Positions 36,366 through 50,630 are shown, counted from the stretch's first letter. The stretch is DNA of 64,000 nucleotides from Monocercomonoides exilis (GCA_001643675.2 LSRY02000007.1:439001-503000), one strand, 5' to 3'. The notes: generated from the letters alone by a model not told the origin. Numbers and translations: made by a program.

Positions 36366-39300
36366 TCATTTGTTCATGCTTTCAATCAGCTTTCTTGCCT
36401 CTGCTGACACGCTCAGCTCCTCATCCTCTGACATCTCGTTGTATCCAATCGCATCTGACATCGTCACCATCACTGTGCCGGGAGGAAAGTGCTGGATGAA
36501 CTCTCGCTTCAGCACACTCAGCTCCACACGTTCGCACCCTCTTTCCGACACGCAGCTCTTCACAACTGCCTCAAATGTGTTCCCTTCAACCCCCTTCATG
36601 TCTGGCCTCTCCCCATTCGCAATCTTCTGCCCTGCCACCGCTGCCTCATATTCTCCAAATGGGATCTGCAGGGTCAGGCACTCCCACAGCATCATCCCAA
36701 TCGAGAATGAAACTGACTCCTTTGTTGCTCCCATCTTCTTGTTCATCTGCAGCTCGGGTGCCTTCCACCTCAGACACTCCTTCCTGTTGTCATCCTCATC
36801 CTCAAACGCTGATGAGGGTGGTGGTGAACCTCGACCATTCCTGTTGGCAGATGAGAAGTCAGAGGAAGATGTGATGATGGTGGAGGCGGAGGAGATGGAT
36901 GAGGAATCTGAATCATCATCTGAAGAGAAGTCGGAATGCTTGGCAATGCAGATGATCATGTGCTCTGAGAACAACACAATGTGAGGACTCAGATTGGCAA
37001 GGGAGGACAGCTCGTCTTCTTCATTCTCAAATGAGTGGAGTGCCCCATTCGCCACCCAGAACAACACCTGCGCAGCTGTGTGTTCTCTCTCCTTCAGAGT
37101 GCCTATCGCCATCTCCTTCTTCTCATTTCTCCCATGAAGCAACATGAACAGCGAATCTCTCAAATCCACAATCAGCTTTTCAAACACTGACGAACAGGCA
37201 ATTGCATCCACAAGATTCGACATGGATGAGGTGGTTGGACACAAACTCTCCGATCGAACAAAAGTTGAATCTGAATCAGTCGTTGAAGTGGATGAAATTG
37301 ATGGTGAGGGTGTTCTCTTTCTCGTTTCCTCCTCGACCTCCTTCTCATCAACCTTTTCCAATGCCCATTGAGGTATCTTGTCTGAATCTCTTCCAAGAAT
37401 GTATTCTGTCGAACCACATTCACTCAACAAATGCTCTGATGACTCTGAATGTCCCAAGCTATTCTCATACACCCTCTTCTTGATTCTCTCTTCATTCTTC
37501 TTCTCTGCCTCCCTTTCTGCTCTCCTCCATTGCTCCTCAGGCAACATTTCCATTGTCACCATCTCGAACGCCTTCGGATCCTTCTTCACTGTGTCATTCA
37601 CAATCTCTTCTAATTCTCTTGTTCTTCTCTTTTGCTTTCTCCATCGAACAACAAACAGAATAAATCCAATGAGAACAATCAAAAACAAAACAGATAATAC
37701 AACAACAATGATTGGCCATAACGATTTCCCTTCTTTTCCTCCTTCGACAATTCTTTCATCTCCTTTTGATTCTGAGACACTCCTGTTCTTCAGAATGAAT
37801 GATTCAGTTGATGAATGTGAAATTAGATTACCAAACAGAATGCACACTCTCACTTCCACAGCATTTGCCACTCCTTCAATTGTTTCCACAGGAACAAATC
37901 CATGAACCTCTTCTTCTGATATGAAACCTCTTTCATCAAACAAATGCTTCTCAACCACCTCCTCATCTCCTTCTGCTGCAACTGTTTCGAATGAGAGATT
38001 GCAAGGGAGGAGCAGTGATCCTCTGAACACAAGATTCACCTTCTTCCCTGACTTTTCAGATGACACACTCTCCACCTTCGGAATGAAAAAGGGAGATGCC
38101 CTTTCTCCTGCAATCCCTTCCAATGAACATCCTCCATCCAATATCCACAACGATGTATTTGGCAATACTCCATCCCCTCCCTTCAAACTCACAACACTCA
38201 ATTCTGAAGAGCCTTCACACAGGATGTTCCTTCTTGTTGATGGATAATTCTGAATCGATGGATTGTTATTCATGAACTCTCCTTTCTCAATCTCCACGCT
38301 TCCACCAAACAATGAAAGCCCCCCTTTCTTCGAGTTGCTGATTGTGGTGTCTTTCATTGTCACATTGCTTGACTTCACATCCACAACCGATCCATTCCAA
38401 CCACACAATGGGTTATGCTCTTTGTCATTTTCTTCTTCATCTTCTCCCGAATCGTTATTCTTCTGATGGCTGACTGGCTCATCCATTGCTTTGCCATCAA
38501 ACAAACACGAAACAACAGACACATCTGAACTGTCCGAAACCGACAACTGGCTTCCTTTCTCAGCTGAAAGCAGGCAATAAGAAAACGAACAATTAATCAG
38601 ATTCACACTTGTCTTGGTCCTCTCAATTCTCACAACACTGTTATTGTTATTGTTGTTCTCATTTGAAGAAATATTCTTAAAAACTGCTGCAGATATTCTG
38701 AGACTTCCCTTATCTTCATCATTATTTCTTTTATTATCATTCATATTCAGCTCTTCTTTGCTCATTGAGATCAGACAGCCATTGTTCAATGAGATGTTGG
38801 AACAGTTCATTTTTTCAATAGACACGCTTGCACTCAGTCCAATTGTAACAACATCAGCAGTCGATGTGAGAGACTCCAGAGTCATTTGGGAAAGCACAAT
38901 TTCCGACTCGTCTGAAAACAAAAGCAAGGGTGTTGCAAAAGACAGCCAGCTGAATGATGTCTCGCTCATCTTCAGAACTCCTCCCCAAACAGCCATCACA
39001 TGTGAATCCAGCTCCAACGAGGCATCGGCTGCTGTGAATGTGCACTGAAACACTTCCAATGATCCATATGATTCGGTGAATACTGCTGAGTGTGCTGCCT
39101 CAAACGAAGAGGCAAATGATATCAGGCAGTTGCGAACTGTGCAATCCTCCTCAAGCAGAACCACACTCTGGGCATCTCCAGTGTGGGGAATGGCTGTGCT
39201 CAGCTGGATTGTTGCCTGCTGCTTTGTCGAAGGCAGGATGGACAGCCCATGCACAGTTGTCTCTGAGAGGAAGGTGGATGAGGTGTTGATGAAAATGGTG

Positions 39301-42300
39301 TTGAGCAGTCCTGGCTGGATGTGGTGAACAGCAGATGAGATGCTCTGGCAGGGGTTTGTTGGCAATCCACACTGGCGAGTGTCTGCCGAATCGAGACACA
39401 CAAAGATCTGGGGTGCATGCAAGAACGTGATCAAGGGGATCAAGTCCACATCCTGCTCATCAGCATCACTCGCACAGATGGACTTGTTCGATTGGAGCGA
39501 CTCCTGGGAGAAGTCGAGAGCAAAGAGTGTTTCGTTGATCTGCTGCTCGATCGACTGGCAGCTGATGAATATGTCCTTCCCCACCAGTGCATCATTCATT
39601 GTGAATCGGATCTCTGAAATCCTCAGTGGGAGAAAAGATGAGCCATCTGTTGTTGGTGTTGGTGAAGGTGCTGGTGATGAGGGATCCACACAATCAAACA
39701 TCATTCCTCCTCCTCTCCCATCCACAGTCGAGCACTTGCAGAGTGTGAATGAGCACTGCCTCACCTCCACCGATGACTCCTCGCTCTTCACACACATCAT
39801 CAGTGCCCCTCCCCTTTCACTCGCCTCGCTCGCGCACCGGCTGAATGTGCACTTCTCAACAACACTCTCCACAGCATCGAACACTCCGAGACAAAGAATG
39901 GTTGCACTGTTACCAGAGCATGTGTTGTTGGCGAATGATGATGACTGGATTTGGAGGGAGCAACAAGACTTGTCTGACGCTTCGTTGTGAGCAGATGAAT
40001 TCACAGGCAGATGAGACGGTGTTCTTTCGAATGAAACAAGAGAGCAGGAAGACATCGAGACATTCGAGACTGACATGTTAGAAATGGCGATTGACTGAGA
40101 AGGAAGTGAAACAAGGAGAAATGGGTGTGTGGTTGAGAACGAGGACAAGGTGCAATTGTCAATCAACAATCTTCCCTCTGAAACACTCAACAAAGTGAAT
40201 GAAACAGGATCACTTGAACTTTGAGGGGTGAAAGAGCAGTGCTTCATTTGGAGAAGCGATGAGGAAGTTGAGGATCTGATGAATGTTCTGTGATGGGCAA
40301 ATGCTGTTGGGATGTGGAAGGAGAGAACCTCAAATGAAAGATGGATGGTCGAATGGATCATCCATTCTTCATTTCCAACCGCATCATCACCCACACCAAT
40401 CCCTGACTCATTGTCTTTCCCAATGAATTTCATTGAGATTTGTTCTGATTCAACAGAAGATGAAAGGGAAAGGGATGAGGAGAGTGAGGAAATGTGAGAC
40501 ACTGAGATGGACAATCCATCTTCATCATCATCATCAGAAGCACTTCCAGGGAGTGGGGTGAATTTGAGGGAGATGAGATGGGAGATCGATCTGCATGGAG
40601 CAGCAGCATATCCACATCCACTGAAGTCTCCTCCTTCCTTCCCATCAACAAACCCACTCCCACTGAAGTTGCTCCACAGATACACCACAAGCGGAATCAC
40701 AAACCCAACCCCTGTGCTGCTTCTCTCCCACCCACACAGCTCATCCATCGATGACTTCTCCTTCTCACTCATCTCCCAGGAGAAATGCGCGGAATCCACA
40801 ACCTCATCCAGAGAGCTCCCATTCACAAACACATTCTTCCCTTTCCAGGCGCAGCACCCCACAAACTTCATATCCAGGAGAACAAACTGAGTTGCTTCAT
40901 CCTCCAATGATAAAAACACACCTCCACCAAGTCCTCTCCCACCGACCTCTCTTTCTCGTTCTGTTTCTATTTCTATGTCTTCTTCAGGAACTCCACAACC
41001 ACTCATTTCTGTGTTGTTGCACTTCAACTCACATTCCTTTGCCAGTTCAATCAGCATTCCTCCTCCCTTGAGGTTGTTTCCCTGGACACACGATGAATTC
41101 ACTGTGCAATTATCAACTGTTATCCACCTGGCTCCTTCATCCATCCCAGTCACACTCAGCCATCCTCCATCACCACCTGAGTGCCTGATCCCAAGGATCT
41201 CTGATTTCTTGATTGTGATGTTTTCTCCATTGGTTATTGAGATTGGAGAAGAAACTGAAAACTCAACTTCTGAACACATTGAGAATTCATTGAGCGTCAG
41301 ATCCCCCCTTTCCACCAATATTACAGAAATGGCAATACTATATGTCTCTGACTCTTCAACAAAGGAGATGGAACAGGTTGAAAGGCTGAGTGCAGATGAA
41401 GACTGAAGAAACGCCTTTCTGTTCTGGTGGAATGCTCTTGGAAGAACAAAGCTGAGTCCTGATATGGACAGACTGTTGCTGCACTGAATCAAGCCATCTT
41501 GTGTAGCTTCTCCATGATCACTCACACTCATAGTTATTTCATTTTCATTTGATGAGGATGAAGATGATGAGAGAAGAAGAGGGAACAAAGACACTGAGAT
41601 TTGGGTGTTGATTGAGGAAGTTGAGGCAACTTCAATCTCATTGATTGTTTGTGAAACCCTCTTGTTGGCACAGAAATCAATCGATCTGCAACAGAACAAA
41701 GGATATCCACACTTCGTGTGATCTGCTCCTTTTGTTCCATCAACCATCACTGGACTTGGCATGGGGCACAAATATACATGCAGAGGAATAATTGGATCAT
41801 CCTCTCCATTTTCACATCCACTCAGCCTTGCTCTATCTGATGGGAGAATTGAATGATCAAAAAACCCGAATGAAGATGTGTTGATCAACAATTCCAACTG
41901 GACTCCATTCCCACACCAGACAAACACATCTTTCCCATCTCTCGCAATGTTCGCCTTCTCACTCGAAAACTGCACTCCTTGTTCAATCCTCAACAAACAC
42001 TCTGCATCTCCCACTTGAACAAACACTCCTCCTCCACATCCATCTTTTTCTCCTTCTTCCCTCTTTCCTGCACAGCACCCATCAAACTTCGATGATCCAT
42101 TCACAACCATTTCATCATTGCCTCTCAGACACACATGCATTCCTCCCCCCTTTGCTCTGTTTCCCTTTGCCCAGCATCCATTCAATGTGCAGTTGTCAAT
42201 TATCAGTTGATTCTTTTCTGATTCATGAGCACTTGTCTCATCAGCAGCACAAACACAAATACAAGCTCCATCTCCATTCTCTTTTGTGATTCCCTCAAAA

Positions 42301-45300
42301 ACACACTCAACACAATTCATAACAAATCTGCTCCCCTTCCCTTCAATCAACGAATACGATGAAAACACCATTGCTCCTTTTGTCTCAAACATTTCCATCT
42401 TCAACTCCCCTCCAACCACGCTCACAAAGCAGAATCCAATCTCACTCTCTGACTCAGATGCTGAATTCATTGATGAACAGTTCGAAAGAGTGAGAGAGGA
42501 AGTGGAAGTGGGGAGCGTGATGAAAGAGTGGGCATCAGAGAGAGAAGAAGGAAGGGAGAAGCAGATGTTGTATATTGAACATTCTGTGGAAACACTCACC
42601 AGCCATTGATTGGAGAGCTCTGCTTGTGGTTCATGCACACCAACAACCATCCCCTTTTCCACACATGAGATGTTCCAAACTGGTCCATCCATCATCATCT
42701 CCTCATCCAGCTCATATCCATCTCCAACAACAATCTGCCTTTGTGATGAGCCAAATCTGAGCTGAGCAGCATGCATTATCGTCTGACATGGGAAGAAGCT
42801 GAATCCACAAAAACAAGAATCAAAAACCCAGTTTCCTTCAGTTCCTCCAACATGTGCTGGTGGTTGGAATGACTCCAAAAATACATTCAAAGGAAACATT
42901 CCCATCTCACTCCGACTTCTATCAAATCCCATCAACTCTTCATATCCCAGCCCATTCAGTGAAACACAAATCTTCTCCAAATTGATTGTCTCGCCATTCA
43001 GGTTGCTCCCATTCACAAAGATATCTCTCCCTCCCTCTCCTGCCTCACAATCCACAAAACTCACTGATGAAATCACAAAGTCTGCTTCCCCATCCCCCAG
43101 CCAAAGAAACAATCCTCCTCCACACTTGCTGCATGAACACGAGTCGAGTGCGGTTGGAAACGAGGAGGATCCCATTCTGAAGGTGCTGGTGGACGATATC
43201 ATGTCAATCCTGATCCCTCCTCCACTCCCACTCGAACACTTACAGTTTTCGATTGTCGTGTTCCACAGACAAAATGACTCTTCCTCACTGATTGTCTTTG
43301 AAATCACTGCTCCATCCCCTTCTGTTTTTGTCACATGGGAAAAGTTGGAATTGGCAACAAAACATTCATCACTGTTTGGAAGTGGAGAAGATGAAGACGA
43401 TACAAACAATGAAGCAGAAGAGGTTTCTTGAAAGAGACTGGCCTTGGACAATACATTCTCGACAATGCAATCAGTCATTCGAAAGTTGGCAAAATTCACC
43501 TCAAACAAACTGTTCAAATATTCTTTTGAGGGAAGGCCTTCCTGATTCAATGGGGTGCTGATTGCAAGCTCTTGGAGAAACAATTGAGAATTTGAGGAGC
43601 TCAGTCGGAACAATCTTGAACTTTCATGTGAGTCAAACACAATGCTCAAAGATGACAGTTTGCATATCGCGTCATCCACATTCAGAAACACTTGATCTAC
43701 CTCAACACGAACTGGATTCAATTGTGTTTCATCCTTTCCTCTCCCTTGAATAGAAATTCTCTTTCGCTCCACAACGTATCCATTTGATTCATTCATTTCA
43801 TAAGTTCCCTCGATAAGCATGATTCTGCATCTGCTCTTTGTTAATGTGTCTTCCAATGTGAATTTCAATGAGCTACAACCATCCTCAACAGTCAACCCAC
43901 AGAGCGCATTGTTGTTTCCTCCATCTGGAATGACATATCTCACAAATAATCCATTTGGAAGCCACTCATTCTTTGTTCCTTGTGAGGAGCTCGCGCATCT
44001 GCTCTCTCCAGCTGTTAAGGAATAACATTCAACAAAAGGATTATCTATGATTATTTGTGATGTGTCATTCAGATAAACATCTGATGCCTGTGAGGCAGAA
44101 TTATTAAAGAAGAAGCAATAGAAACAAAACTTTGCATTCAATTCAAGAGTTCTCACATTAATCCACATTCCTCCTCCATTTGAATTCTTTGCAGAGCAAT
44201 TCTGAAAGATGCATTCACTCATGATGAAAAAGCTGGGAGTGTTTATTTCAAAGCAAAGACCACCCCCGCTTGAATTTACTGATGTTTCGTTTGAAAAAGT
44301 GATGTTGAACAAAAGGATTGGAGATCCATTTTTGAGAGAATTCAAATTGCATTCCGTTGAGGTTGAAGTTCCTCTGTAATTTAAAAATATTGCACCTCCA
44401 TTCATAGTCGAACATCCATTTTTTGCAACGGAATGAACGATATCGTAACACTGTGATCTGCTAATAAAAGCACAGCCTCCATGAGAACCTGCATCACTGT
44501 TGTTTCTTTTTCCAATGCAATGATCGAATGTGCAGTTTTCAATTCTTGTGCTCAAAGAATCAAAAACACAAATTCCTCCTCCCCATCTGCTGCAGGAACA
44601 GTTCTTTATTCAAAAAAAAAAAGAGAGAGAGAAAGTTTCCAATAATTAAAACAAAAAATCAAAAATGACTCAAACCATGAAAATACAGCTATGAACACTC
44701 AGTGTTGATGAAGGACCATTGAATAAGATGGCCCCTCCACAAGAATTAAATCCCTCATATTTTGCTGAATAATCAGTGACATGCTGATTGACAAATTCTG
44801 TATATTCAAAGCTCCAATCCTCTTTGAGTTCCACTCTTGAACTTGAATTCATGGTTCTGGCACAACGCATCACACTTGTGTTGAAAACATTCAAAGCATG
44901 ATCGATATCTCCAATTCCTCCACAAAACACATTTTCAACACCATGCAATTCACATCCAGTTATGATAAATGCTCCATTTCCTTTCTGAAGCTCCGATGTC
45001 TCTGAACAAAATGGATCCTTCTTTTGAGTGGAAGAAATGTTCGAGAAGACACATTTGGCAATGGACAAAGATGACGAATGTGAGGATTTAATAATCGGAG
45101 CCTTTTCAAATACAAGATCAGATAATTTCGAGGATGACAATATGATTGCTTCAAAATCTTTCACAATCCATCTCTTTTTCACTGAATGTTCAGAGACCAA
45201 TAATTGTGGAATTTGGTTGTTTTGACTTTTTGTGTTCATTGATATGTTGTTGAACAGTGCTCTTCCATAAACAATTCTAAACAAACTATTTGCTTTCTCA

Positions 45301-45662
45301 TCGTTGCACAATATCAAACACCCGAGAACTTCAACATTGGACAAAGTTCCATCAACAACATTTGTGTCTCCTTTTGTTTGGAACTGCAACTTTGAGAACG
45401 TTATGGAAGTGTTTATCAATAAAAATGAAGTTTTCAAACAAGAAAACTCCAATATTCCATCTTCTCGAAATTGCACTGATTGATCTTCACTGTTATTATT
45501 TTGTGAATTATTCAATTTTGGATTGGAAAATGTATATTCATTGTTTTTGGAGAATCCGAAAAGGAATGATTCATCATTTGTATTTCTCAAAGAATTGTAT
45601 TCAATAGCATTGACATTCAAGAAAAAGCTCAGAATTGCAACAAGAAGAATGACTAACAGCAT
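36366..45662 (-). CDS. giant beta-helix surface protein with pseudokinase tail
   Basis: Two exons: 45662-44676 and 44603-36366 (TGA stop), joined in phase 0 across a 72-nt intron; 3,074 residues. A signal peptide (residues 1-19, Leu/Val/Ile core) leads into a ~2,600-residue ectodomain of short beta-strand repeats with N-C-x-F, G-G-G and N-x-S/T turns, as in pectin-lyase-fold or polymorphic-membrane-protein-like helices. Four copies of C-G-x4-P/C-C-x-S/T-I, plus an earlier degenerate one, recur about every 1.1 kb. A membrane span (~2625-2647) and basic stop-transfer residues follow. The cytosolic end (~2800-3035) matches a TKL-type kinase C-lobe: R-W-K-A-P-E-L, then F-S-I-G-M-M-L-W-E-C-L-T. 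The HRD position reads L-A-N-L-S-P, DFG reads S-D-F, and no Lys/Glu N-lobe pair or glycine loop is evident, so catalysis is unlikely. Receptor-like signalling through a scaffold is inferred. Confidence 0.85.
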
Positions 45663-48163
45663 GCAGGATGAATTTTAATTATTCCTGCACTTTTGTTTTT
45701 CTTAAATATGGGTGCAAATGATCATAAGGAAGATGAAAATGGTTTGTTCAATGATTGGCTAATGATGTTTGCTTCACACTTTCAACTGAAAATAAAAACA
45801 AATAGTTGACTTTGAAATATTAATTCGAAAATTGTTTCGATTTAATAACAAACAAATTTCAAAAGTCTTATTTGATTCGATTTCTGTTTCAATTATTTCA
45901 AGCATGAATCATAATGTCTGTTCTCATATGTTTATTTGCTCGCTTCATTTCAATGACATTCGGATCTCTTTGTCTTTGTTGAGTTATTCATTTCTCCAAA
46001 TGCTGCTGTTGTTATTTCCAAGAAACACAAAAAGCACATATTTCACATGCTATCCAGTTTGGATTCCAAAATTAAGTGACATGCTTGCAACATTCGTGTG
46101 ATAAACTCGACAAAGCTGAGTCAATGGAAAAATTTATTATTAAAGAATTGAAAATGAAAAATGAAAATGATACTTTCAAATCAACGAGATTATGAAAAAT
46201 TCATTGAAACAGGTTATAATCGAGTAATTCCTTTGACAATTTATTTGTCAATTTTTTTTTCGTTCAATTGACATGCAAGTGTGAATTTGTAATTTTTTTA
46301 TCAAGCGGAATAAGAAGAAGATAATTGCTAAAGCTCAATATGATGAGGTTTGGATAGTTTTGAGTTTGCACTCCCAAATAGAGATCTAGGTGTGTGAATG
46401 GTTATGGTGATTGAATATTGTTTGTTTTGTTTGCAATTTTTGAATTTCTGAAGACTGATTACTTTTGTGAATATTTTTCTGAATGGATCAAATGCAGTGA
46501 TGAACAAAGCAAATTAAATTCTTATTCTTTGTAACTTTGGGAAAATAGTGAAGGAAGACTGATGATTTTTGATAGCTTTGCAGAACGCAAGCATTGAACG
46601 ATGGTCGACTCTGTGAAATTTTTTTGTTGAAGCATTTCCAGTTTTGAGCAAAACCCATTTTAATTAATAATTTTCTATTGAGATCCTTTTTTTCAAAAAG
46701 TCAGAAATCAACGCATTTGGATGCGAGAAATCTGTTGGACTTAATAACTGGAGAATGTTACACAAAGCAGTTGAAAATGGAAGGGATAAAGGAGAGCGTT
46801 TGATTGTCGAAGTGAATAAAAAGAAAAGCAATTATTAACATCGAGTTCAACGTTGAAAATGGATTTTTGACAGATGGAAGGTTTGCATTTATTCAATTTT
46901 CAACTTTGAATCATTTTTTTTTTAAAGGCTGTTGAAAACGCAAGGAATTGGATTCATTTAAAGAAGGAAGAGAAGATATTGATTTGCAACAACAAAGACA
47001 GTTATAAACATTTCTTTGAACTCCAATTAGGACGAAATAGAATAGCAGTTTCAAGAGGAATTGCAGTTTTTTATTTATGTTCGAACTCAAACGCTGGGAA
47101 AAAAGAAAGAATCAACTCATAATTGCATTTTCAGCTGAATTGGCAGGAAACATTGTGGAAATGCATCAATCGAAGATTTCACTGTGTCAGTGTAACTTCA
47201 TCTAGTTAATTTTCAGTTATAGCAGAAACATTGCCATTTCAGTTGACGTTTCCAATGTTAATATTTGGAAACACAAAATGTTGTGTATATTATGCCATTA
47301 ATGTTGGTGAAGCTTCTTTTGGTGAATCTTCTGCAGGAAGAACAGCCATCTTCCATTCACTTGACTTCACTTCACCATAAAACGCATCAACAAGGCGAGG
47401 TTTTTTATTCTCACAGTCTTCTCACCTTCTTCTTCATATTTTTGATTAAGCTGTATTTTCAAGTTATTTTTTTGGATTCATCTTCTTCCTTCTTTGGCGT
47501 GCAGCATAAACGCGATTTGAGTAAATTCAATAAAAATATATTCTTTTGGACATTATTCGATTGGATTTTACTTTTGAAGCCACTTTTTGGAAATCGTTAA
47601 TGGCTACTATCTAAACCCAGATGAATGAAATAAAGGAGGGTTTCAACAAACAAACAAAAAAAAAAGGCTTTTTTTGGAAAAGACAAGCAAATCCACCAAT
47701 TATTTTATCAACATTATCCAAAAAGAGAGACAGATTGCATTTTAGAAACGACTTTTGAGCTTCTTATTTGAGTTTTTATTTTTTGATCCATTGTTATTTT
47801 CTTATGGAACAACAATTTTATTTGCAATTCAAATTGTGGGACGTTTGAAGCACTGTACAGACATCGAATATCGATGGCATTTGTATATTCATGAACTTCT
47901 TCTTCTTCATTGGCAATTCAATCAACTCTCTCACTCACTGATATATCCTTCAACATTTCGTCCTTCTTACAATGCTACTACTGATTTCTCATTCATTGTC
48001 CTTCTCTCTTGAAGCTCATCTCTTTCGACCAAAATCATCATTGTTCATCTTCTTCATCACCATTTTCCAAAAGCACATTTTGTTTCAAATTCTCCACAAA
48101 AACTTTGAACAAACAAGAAACACTCTGCATCTGATATTTCTTCTCTCTTCTTATTTTTCTATA
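45663..48163. other. gene-poor region
   Basis: Two and a half kilobases upstream of the surface-protein gene with no intact gene. A few reading frames of about 90-110 codons lack domain character. Around 47150-47400 a plus-strand stretch has weak beta-strand character with interspersed stops and might be another decayed relative of the surface family, but this is too weak to call. Confidence 0.4.
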
Positions 48164-48408
48164 AAGGTCAGATTTTTATTAGTACCCAGTTTTTTATTAG
48201 ATCCTAAATTTTTTTTCTTATATTGCTTCATGCAGAAGCTTGTATTCAATGAGAATAATTTTGAAACAAATAATATATTATTATAAGGTTGTATGCTTAA
48301 TATTTTTGAAAATTTATTCTCATTGAATACAAGCTTCTGCATGAAGCAATATAAGAAAAAAAATTTAGGATCTAATAAAAAACTGGGTACTCATAAAAAT
48401 CTGACCCT
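48164..48408. mobile_element. 245-bp foldback element with ~98-bp terminal inverted repeats
   Basis: The left arm begins ggtcagatttttatta and the right arm ends aaaaatctgacc. The arms are nearly perfect complements over about 98 bases, including the block ttcatgcagaagcttgtattcaatgag, with a ~47-bp centre. TA dinucleotides lie a few bases outside each end, but no clear target duplication was found. Non-coding MITE-like element. Confidence 0.75.
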
Positions 48409-48665
48409 GTTATCGTTAGCATCGTCAGCATTATCAAAGAAATCAATAGAGTTTCAAACAGAATTTCTTCTTCTTCTTCTTCTTCTTCTTCATTTTGAAT
48501 GTTTATGAAAACAGAGTTTTTGAAGAATTGAGGAGAAATGGCAACAAAAAACTTTTCCTTTGAAAACATCCACAAATTACATCAATGATATCGATATGTT
48601 CCTTCACCTTTTCAATTAATGCTCATCAAATGTTAAAAAAGTTTTGAATGTGATGAAATACAGTA

Positions 48666-49726
48666 CCATCGTACAGAAACACTGTAATTTTTCAAAAACC
48701 CTGACTTTTTAGAAATATTCATATTTTTCAACAAGTTTCAAAAATAAAATTATAATAATTCACACATTCACACATCAGTATATAACACATCTAACAATGT
48801 TGAAATTTTTATTTGTAGTGCTGTATTTATGAAGAAATAAATAATTTTTATTTTTGAAAATTTGACTTTTAATGAATTTTTCTATTTTTATAAAACGATT
48901 CAGTTCATCTTTTATACACATAACTTATTTTTTCAATGTTATAAATAATTCTGGTTATTTTTCATTTTCGGCAATTTGCTCTTTCCAACGGAATGAAAAT
49001 CTGTCATTTTCAAAAATCACAGTCAATGGGATAACTGAAAAAATATTTTTTGCAAAACACAAAAACATCCAAGTGAATTTAACGTATGCATCAATAAATA
49101 TGATAGTTATATAAAATTTCTTCATTGATGAAATTTAAAATGATACAGTAGGTATATCATGAAATACAATTTGGTAGAAAAATCATTGAAAATGATAAGA
49201 AAAAATCAACAATTATAAAAACAATCTTTGTTAACTAAATACCTACTGTATCATTTTAAATTTCATCAATGAAGAAATTTTATATAACTATCATATTTAT
49301 TGATGCATACGTTAAATTCACTTGGATGTTTTTGTGTTTTGCAAAAAATATTTTTTCAGTTATCCCATTGACTGTGATTTTTGAAAATGACAGATTTTCA
49401 TTCCGTTGGAAAGAGCAAATTGCCGAAAATGAAAAATAACCAGAATTATTTATAACATTGAAAAAATAAGTTATGTGTATAAAAGATGAACTGAATCGTT
49501 TTATAAAAATAGAAAAATTCATTAAAAGTCAAATTTTCAAAAATAAAAATTATTTATTTCTTCATAAATACAGCACTACAAATAAAAATTTCAACATTGT
49601 TAGATGTGTTATATACTGATGTGTGAATGTGTGAATTATTATAATTTTATTTTTGAAACTTGTTGAAAAATATGAATTTTATGAAAAAGTCCGGGTTTTG
49701 TCCCATTCCCGGGTTTTGTCCATGAC
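48666..49726. mobile_element. 1,061-bp palindromic element, copy 2
   Basis: Same length, arms, loop and tips as the copy at 34598-35658, with only occasional substitutions noticed, and bordered by TA at 48664-48665 and 49727-49728. The flanks differ completely from those of copy 1, which shows independent insertion. Confidence 0.8.
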
Positions 49727-49728
49727 TA

Positions 49729-50580
49729 TATATTGCAGAGTTCACTTTCACTTCAATCAACGAGTTGATGTGTAATTCTAGTGAAAGTGTTTGTGTTATG
49801 TCTTCGAAATAAGGATTTTGTTTAAAAGCCACTTGTTATTTTCGTTTTTTGATGGTTATTGATTGAAATTAAAAACGAAAAAAAAATGAAAAACATTATG
49901 AATTTCATCAATCATGAAAGCTGAAATAAATTTTAAATTATTTCATTAGTGTCGACTTTTTGAAGGGATTTTTTCACTTATTGGTCCTTATTTTGTTTAT
50001 CGTCGCCAATCAATGGAAAGTCTTAAATGATTTTCAGCCTATATATAACACTTTTAAAACGATACAAGCGCTGTAATTTACAGGTTTGTTTTTTTTGTTT
50101 TTACAACACTCATTGAGATATTACAATTTTTTGTTTATTTATAAGTGGCTTTTGACAGCCAACGAAGCCTTTCACAAAAAATTGCAGTCCAGTTCATGGA
50201 CTTCACATATTTCCCCTTTTATCTTGAAATTCTTTTATTTAACACCATCTTTTTTCTATATTTTTAATATTTATTTTTTTATTTTTATTTTTATTTTTAT
50301 TTTCATTTCTTGTTTGGGTGATTATTTTTGAAGTCATAATTTTTTTCGGTGTGTTGTGTTTTCAAAGATTGTTTATCGTTGGGAAGAGATTTTGTATTCA
50401 AATGATGATATTATCACAATTTCTTCAAAAATAAGTGTTTAAGCTGAAATGAAAATGAAGATGTTTTGAAAAAGCCTTTTCATTTTTCACTGCTCTTTTG
50501 TTGATATAAAAGGGATCTTTTTAAACTATAGTTTTTGAAAGATGAAATTTGATATCAAAAATTATCACACATTTTTTATT
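49729..50580. other. gene-poor AT-rich DNA with dispersed-repeat fragment
   Basis: No gene supported. Positions 50311-50400 are clearly similar to the reverse complement of about 55399-55495, sharing gggtgattatttttgaa and gagattttgtattc. This marks a diverged repeat family lying outside the long-TIR element. Confidence 0.5.
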
Positions 50581-50630
50581 TCTTTATTTCTTTATTTGTT
50601 TCTTTATTTGTTTCTTTATTTGTTTATTTT
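50581..50630. repeat. 12-bp tandem repeat
   Basis: About four units of tttctttatttg in tandem. Confidence 0.8.

Noticed and set aside
47150-47600. Possible beta-helix remnant and 111-codon frame upstream of the surface gene
   Set aside because: Similarity is weak, frames are broken and no family motif is present.
34804-49522. The same 80-codon reading frame four times in the palindromes
   Set aside because: It appears once per arm because the arms are inverted copies; it has no domain, signal or codon pattern and changes in step with the repeat.
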